NCBI RefSeq assembly: GCF_027409185.1
Contig: NC_084468.1
Span: 140,342,001-140,406,000, forward strand
Direction of reading: 5' to 3'
Source: Cynocephalus volans
Taxonomy: Eukaryota > Chordata > Mammalia > Dermoptera > Cynocephalidae
DNA: 64,000 nt
Of the stretch, positions 57,650-64,000 are shown piece after piece. Each line of letters starts with the position of its first letter. Positions within the stretch are counted from its first letter, which is position 1. The notes under the pieces were generated by a model. The model was not told the DNA's origin, made no database searches, and saw only the letters and a list, made by a program, of their open reading frames with translations. Both the position numbers and the translations under genes were made by a program.

Positions 57650-59414
57650 ATATTTTGCAGTAACTTTGCTCACTTTCTGTGAGGATTAACTCACTCCAGT
57701 GGGTGTTGGCATCAGCACCTACCAAAGCATTCAAACATTCTTCCATATTCTACAGCTAATCCACACACTTCTCACCTAAACAGGCCACTTTACATTGACT
57801 GTCTGCTCATAGCCAGTCTTCTCAAAGAGCATAGGAAACCCTCAGATGTCCTCTGTCACCTGTCAGGAGCCAATGGAGATTTGGGACTGGCAAAAGCCTT
57901 ACCATCACTACCCAGCCCCCTCATATCAAGTAGGACATATGACTTCTCCAAGAAACTAGCTCTTTCCTTGGGCTGCATATAAGGATGTGAGACAAGAATC
58001 ACTTCTGCTTGGGCAACGCTTCTACTCTCTTGGTGATTTCTGCCTCCTCCCTTCCCCTTAGCAGTTTTAGATCCTAAGGGGACAGAACGCTTTATTCTCA
58101 CATTTAGCTCTTACCAAGTTCAGGAAAACTGCTTTGAGGGAGTCACACGTGCTTACCCTCTCTACATGTTGTAAAAAGACTCAGTGTTCTGTGTCCTTCA
58201 GTATTTGGTCTTGATAGTCAGAGCTAAGATGGTAGAATTTTTAAAATAAATAAATAAAGAGAAAAAAATTCTCTCTCAAGCACCTGGCTTTTGCCCTTGA
58301 CAGCCATGACTTTTAAGCTTTGGAACCCAAAGCCAAGAATTTAACCATTCTAGAAAGATTATTTTTAATGCTCTATCATCCCTGGGCAATAAAATACAGT
58401 CTAAATGCCTAGTTTTAGTGATGGAAGAATAAAAATGAAATAACCAGGAAAGAAGCATAGTTGGATGTATCATAAAATCAGCATTTGGTAAACAGGAATT
58501 ATAAACACAAAGCCACAGTAACTTGAAATAACAGGTAATAAAATACCTTAGTAAAATATGAACCGTTGATCATTTGTAAATCATATAATATCAGATTTTG
58601 CTGTTTCTCAACAGTGTTTTGTGGTCACACGTGAATGTACATGTTTATCCACACTCTCAAGAAACATCTATAAGAGAATCGGAATTCCCAAAACTTATCT
58701 AATGGTGAATAAGTTTATTCCCTTTATCAAAGTTTTTTTAAGTTATCCAAAAATGTGTTCACCCTATTTGGATTCTAACTGAAATATTCTGACTGAAAAT
58801 CCTGTACTCTTTTGGATACTATTTCTTCCTACCTTTCCATTCTGTTGCCAAACTGGTTCCTCTTATTTCACTTACTTTGTGTAATTTTTATGTAATTTTT
58901 TGTGCAATTTTTGTGTAATTTTCATTTTTAATCTTTTTCCTACATTTTACTATATGTTTTTTCCTGTTCTTATAATCAACACTAATCATAATGTTATAAA
59001 AGAAAACACCAAAATATAAAACCGTTATTCAAAATGTGAAAAATCCCAAGACCCAAATCATTGGACTTCTCTATTAACTTTTTCCACAAATTCTTTCTGA
59101 TGGAATGCCTAAACCAATAAAATTTACAATAAATCACTGGAAGGAACAAGGAATACCCTGACATGGTACTCCAATCCTCCTAGAACTTATGCTATCACAC
59201 TCTTCTCTAATTAGTTCCCCAGGGACCTATACTACTTTGAAATTTATACTGAGAAAATTCTTGCAAAATTATAATATATATTAATGTGCTTTGTTCTATG
59301 CATTTAGATATACAAAATGTGCTAGATCAAAGTAACCATACTCTGATTATTAATATGCATTATTTATATTGCTAAAGTTGTAGTGATGGTTAGTCAAATT
59401 ATTGAAGTTCTGGT
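57650..59414. other. No recognised gene
   Basis: Intergenic. Minus frames at 57856-58101 and 58276-58473 are unsupported. Confidence 0.4.
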
Positions 59415-59600
59415 TAAATGATAAACACTTGTAAGTGTTGTCTAATTAAATCCTCATGTGAACCCTGAAAGGTAATATTTTCTCACTTCTGTAGATGAGG
59501 GACTAAATCTCAGGGAGATTCAGAAATTTGCCAAGGTCACAGGCGCATAAATGCTTGATCCAAGACTTGAACTCAGGTTTATCTGATTCCAAAGTCAGCT
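59415..59600 (-). repeat. MIR
   Basis: 'taaatcctcatgtgaaccct', 'cttctgtagatgagggacta', 'tttgccaaggtcacaggcgc' and 'gacttgaactcaggtttatc' are in MIR complement order. Confidence 0.85.
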
Positions 59601-59884
59601 TTTTTCACTCACCAGACAAATAACAAAATCGTGTTACATAAATCTGTGTATTACCTCTCATCTTATAGGACAAGTATTCCTATTCTCATTTACAGGTGAG
59701 CACACAGACAAAGCTAGGTAAACTCAATTCAGATCTACCATGTATTGCTATCCAGGAAAAGAGGAGAAGGGAACTGCAAGAACAAAGTCACGGAGACAGG
59801 AGAAGACACGGCAGATTTAGGAAACAATGAGATCAAGGTGGTTTAAGAGTAGGGCCGAAGCAAATGCCTGGAGATGAAATTAGA

Positions 59885-60060
59885 GAGGATCATTGGAACC
59901 AGATCATGAGGGTCTTTGTATGCCACACTCCAGAATGTGGACTACAGTACGTCAGTAATTGGAATGGAGGTTTTACACAGAATAATATAAAGAGATTTAT
60001 TTTTGAGGCAGTAACTCTGGCAACCTACTAAAAATGGACTAGAATGTGAGAAACTGAAAA
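59885..60060 (-). repeat. L2-like fragment
   Basis: 'aaccagatcatgagggtctt...gtatgccacactccagaat' and 'taactctggcaacctac' match antisense L2-class sequence. Confidence 0.5.
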
Positions 60061-60174
60061 CATCCTTATGAGGAGGTGTGGCCATTGCACCTGAGTCACT
60101 AAAAAGGTGGAAGCTATTACCACGTCATATCAGCTGTTGGCTTTGACAATGTTGTCCTAGGACCTTAATAAATT

Positions 60175-60285
60175 TTTAATATATGTTCTCCCTAACGAGT
60201 ACCTATAAAATATATAAAATATGTGTTTTAAATATAAAATATGTAAAATATATTTATATAAAATATATAAAATAAAATGCAAAGT
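60175..60285. repeat. AT-rich low-complexity (TATAAAA)n
   Basis: A run of TATAAAATAT variants. Confidence 0.85.
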
Positions 60286-62054
60286 TTCTGTTTAATACCC
60301 TATATAGAACTGGCTTTTTTGACATCGCACTCCACAAACATCCAACTATGTATTTCTCATTCCCAGAGTCTTTTGATCTACTCTATGCCTATATTTACCA
60401 CACTTTCTATTTCTCCAGTGTTATTTTCTAACACTTTTCTTTAACTATGTAAAGTTTGCAAACAAGACAGTAGACCAAACATAACGGAAGACATTGTTAA
60501 CAAAGGCTCAAACAATAATGGACATAGATGAACAAAGTGCTTATACACAATCATTTGGCTCAAATAGAATGCACTGACTATCTAGAAGTACAATCTGTAC
60601 TGTTTAGTCAATAAGTAACTTCCCAACACCAGGCTGTTGCTCAGAAAGTATCAGTCAACAAATTTAAGTGATTTTATTCAGCAACTGTGGCCTCACAACA
60701 GTGAAAACATATACAAATAATTTAAAATATTGTGTTTATAGGGCCCAGACCTAATATTGATGACTATAATTTTACTCTATTTTAATGTATTTACATTTTA
60801 ATCAATAAAACTACACACAATGAGTTTTGTGCACAAATATACATTCATTACTTGATGTCACTTGAATTTTCCTTTTTGAAGGATAATACAAGAGCAGAAT
60901 GAAATGGTGCTGAAAGTTTAAGGTGCATTATTGAAATTGCATCAGAGATACCGTTACCCCCTCAGGACATTTTTAATTTTCCTAAAAATTGCAGAACTAT
61001 AGTTAAACTATCTAGAGAAATAATTTGCCTAGAACAACTTTAAAATAAGAATACATTATATCATTCTTGCAGGTAATTATTAACCCAAGTACAGAAGTAA
61101 AAGAAATACCTAACTGAAAACAGTTTCTTTTTGCAAATACTGTATATATTGCATAAAGACCATTGCTGATAGGACTAGAAATATAACTACACAGAAAAGT
61201 ATAAAATAGTTTCAATGCATTTACGAAGACTAGTGAATCATCTTCAGCTTAACTAAGTCATACTCTTCTACTAGATAAATTACTTTCTGGTATAAATTAA
61301 ATGCACATTTGGAAACTGTATTAATGCTTTCAAAATTACATAGCCAAGAAATTATAGACATACTGGAGTTGCAATATTGATGTACTAAACAGAGTTTACA
61401 CTGGTGGGCTGAAAGAATTTCATACATATGGAACGCACAACGTTTTGCTTACTGTTTCCCAAAATGAGTGAGTTCTATGCCAAATTGTCAATTTATAGAA
61501 ACCTAGCTAATCTAGGAGAATATGTTTTTATTCATCTGATTAATACAGATGTATGTTCTAGAATCTAAATCAAAAATCAACCTTTCTTTAGGATTTTTGC
61601 CATCATTTGATGACAAACTACAGCTACAGTGAATACAGTTTTATCCCCACCACTAGCTTTACTGGAGAACTAGTTCTAACTTAAAATATTTCTGTTTTTA
61701 TCTCTTTCTTTCCTTAACTGTCTATTCCCTCATCTTTTCCTACCCTTGCCCCCAAAACAACAAAATTTCTTTAGTCTAGTTGTTCCATAGATGAAATCTG
61801 TGGCCCCTAGAGTTTCCGTGAGGCTGATAAAAAGCTTATGTCCTTTGAGGAAACAAGAATTTCATGGATGACTATACTAATATCAAGTCCAGGATGCCTT
61901 TGAGGATAGTTATAGAAATTAGGTCTCAATTAGCTGACACCAGAGTCTGGAGAAAAGGGCCGCTTTTCCATACTTATTAAAGAGTTCTTCGCAACATTGC
62001 CATTTTAAAATATTCCCCTAAATGTTTCAGATGCACGGACAATATTCATCCTTC
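60286..62054. other. No recognised gene or repeat
   Basis: About 1.8 kb AT-rich. Minus frames at 61012-61427 are unsupported. Confidence 0.4.
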
Positions 62055-62700
62055 CTTTTTTTCAACTGATTTCTTTTTTAGTCCCTACCATATGCCCAGC
62101 ACCAATACAGACATCAAAAATCAATGGTGGACACCAGCAGAAAAATCCCTCGCATACAGGAATTTACATTTTGGTGGCAATATTTAAATAACAAAAAAGT
62201 AAACTAAAAAATAAAATATCTCATAGTAATGTGTTATGATGAAGAAGGAAAAACAGTGGAATAGGATAGTAACTAGCAGGGAATGTGGAGGGACTTTAGA
62301 TAAAGTGATCCAAAGCAGTCTCTCTAAGGGAAGAATTCTTAGGCTGAGACCTGAATAATGAGGAACAGCCTGCCTTATAATGATCCAGGGGAAGAATAAT
62401 CCAGATACCCAGGTAGATGAAACAGCTAACTCAAAGACCCTAAAGCAAGACCAAACTTAGCCCATGCAGAGAGGACAGTCGGTGTGAAAAGGAGAAAGAA
62501 ACCATAGTGAATAGGAGTGGCCCATTCATGTAAGGTCAAAAGGTAAAGATAAAAACCTTGGATTTTATTTTAAGAACAATGGGGTGTCAGTAGAAGTTTT
62601 GAAAGGGATACTTTCATGATCTAATTTATTTCTGAAAAAATCCGTCTGGCTACTGTGTGGAGAACAGTGTGAAAAGAGGCAGGGGCGGAAGCAGGAAGAG
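62055..62700 (-). repeat. L2-like element
   Basis: 'agtccctaccatatgcccag', 'tcttaggctgagacctgaat', 'ccttggattttattttaaga' and 'ctggctactgtgtggagaac' occur in the order of the antisense L2 3' region. Confidence 0.6.
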
Positions 62701-64000
62701 CACGTGAGAGACAACTGCAATTCCCACCTGGCCGGGGCTCACACTCTGGAGGAAGAAGCAGAGATCAGAAGTTGACACATTCAGGATTGTTGTGGACAAA
62801 GAGTCGCCAGCACTTTCTGAAGGTGGGAGGTGAGGGACAAAGAGAAAGAGAATCCTTTATCCCTAAGCAATGAGAGAACGCAAAATGAATTGTAAGGATC
62901 AGAGAGAAGCTAAAGGAATTTTTTTAAGGAGAGAAAGAATATGTGGAAAAATGGTCATATCATCTAAGGCTTCTCTGCTTAATAATTCAATTCTAGAGGA
63001 ATGGTGCTTCCTCTTACCTGCCCCAGATGCACATCCAACTCATTTATTGGTCTAGTCTGCTGGATACAGATGGCTAGGGCAGCAGGTGGCCACTCACAGC
63101 AAGCCCAGGTGGCATCAGCAGAAACAGAGTATGACCAAAGAGAGAGAAAATGAATCCTTCTTCACGGCTTAACCCAATGACCTGAATTAGCGACCACCTC
63201 CCATCACAGCCTTCACTCTTAATTTGAGATGGAAGCATGGACAGAGAGAGGAAGTCAGGCAGGTAGCAACGTAAACAAAGTACCCACAGTGACTATACTC
63301 ATTAAAAGACAATCAGGAAAGACTTGGAGGGGGGGATGATCTGCAAAAGATTAAGAAGAGTATTAACTAGTTCTGATACACGTTTATATGAAAAGAAGAA
63401 AGGCATAAGTAAGTACCTCTCTAGTTGGTATCAGAGAGGGTCTTAGCATCAAAGTGGACCACACGTGACACTGAGCATCTCAGCATATTTGATCCATGGT
63501 GCTCACAATTTCGTGGACTGATGATTGATTTGATGGTACAGATTCCATGAAATATATGTTTAGTACAGCTGTTAGTTACAATAGAACAAACCTGCAAGCT
63601 AAGACCAATGGACTTAGAGAGAAGGGGAGTTCACATTCAGTACTGTGACTTCTGTGAAAGGCAATAATAAGAAGTCCTTTCACATCCTTCAATTTCATCT
63701 AATTATACCAAACAACCTGGGGGAAGAGTTACTAATCTCCATGCCCTAGAAGAAGAAACCGAGGCTTAAGAAACCTGTGCAGATCCCACAACAGTACACT
63801 GAGAGCTTCTAAGAATAACCTCCCCGCCACTTGGCAGCTGCACTTAACCTGTGCTGTGAACATGCAGTATGGGTGGGCAGAGCGCAGCACGCATTAGGGA
63901 CTGCTGTTATCTGAGGTTGTGGTAATTCCGAGAAAAGGCAAATGCAAGAAAACACAGCATTCAGACTTAAATAAGCCTCTTTGATTTTGCTGAGTAATAA
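62701..64000. other. No recognised gene
   Basis: Intergenic. A weak MIR-like phrase lies near 63740-63800. The 61-codon frame at 62870-63055 is unsupported. Confidence 0.4.

Overview
This is nuclear DNA of a placental mammal. It is AT-rich, gene-poor and built almost entirely from interspersed repeats. The best lineage clue is a set of tRNA-Ile-like SINEs (GGCCGGTTAGCTCAGTTGGTT-type monomers and GGCCGGCCC/GGCCAGCCC-headed composites). They look like the CYN SINEs described from colugos (Dermoptera), so a colugo such as Galeopterus is the best guess. This rests on recognition from memory and was not confirmed by a search. No intact, expressed protein gene can be demonstrated. Almost all open reading frames of 60-130 codons lie inside repeats or are chance.

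Layout. 1-540: a GC-rich, minus-strand L1 5' UTR whose body lies off the left edge. 541-3270: old AT-rich L1-like DNA, with a 347-bp L1 3' end inserted at 994-1340 between 16-bp target-site duplications (TSDs), then an antisense L1 tail. 4.9-7.3 kb: a cluster of CYN SINEs. 8.5-23 kb: MaLR-type LTRs, MER5-type hAT elements, MIR and L2 fragments, other LTR fragments, and a plus-strand old L1 (20.6-22.45 kb) split by a CYN/(CA)n/CYN composite. 25.7-27.4 kb: an antisense L1 with a recognisable ORF2 C-terminal remnant. 31.7-34.7 kb: a full-length processed pseudogene of SINHCAF (FAM60A) that splits a MER5 element and has a 15-bp TSD. 36.5 kb: a 39-nt tailless U2 snRNA retro-insert with a 12-bp TSD. 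39-43.6 kb: MER1-, MER20- and MIR-type fragments. 44.0-44.35 kb: a (GT)n and polypurine tract upstream of a possible signal-peptide first exon that ends in a GTAAGT donor. 50.1 kb: a tiny L1 3' stub. 51.3 kb: a long CA/CACACT microsatellite.

52,575-55,199 is the most unusual structure. It is a 2.6-kb endogenous retroviral insertion with decayed gag and an aspartic protease reading frame. Its two ends carry the same LTR segment (U3 to about the TATA/cap region) in INVERTED orientation. A perfect 5-bp duplication (GACAT) flanks it, as expected of integrase action on an aberrant reverse-transcription product with a U3 end on both sides.

55.3-64 kb: an antisense MER2-type element, a truncated antisense L1 with a 37-bp tandem duplication at its 5' edge, and MIR and L2 fragments. 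Repeat family names come from memory of consensus sequences and should be read as class-level calls. No computation or database search was run.
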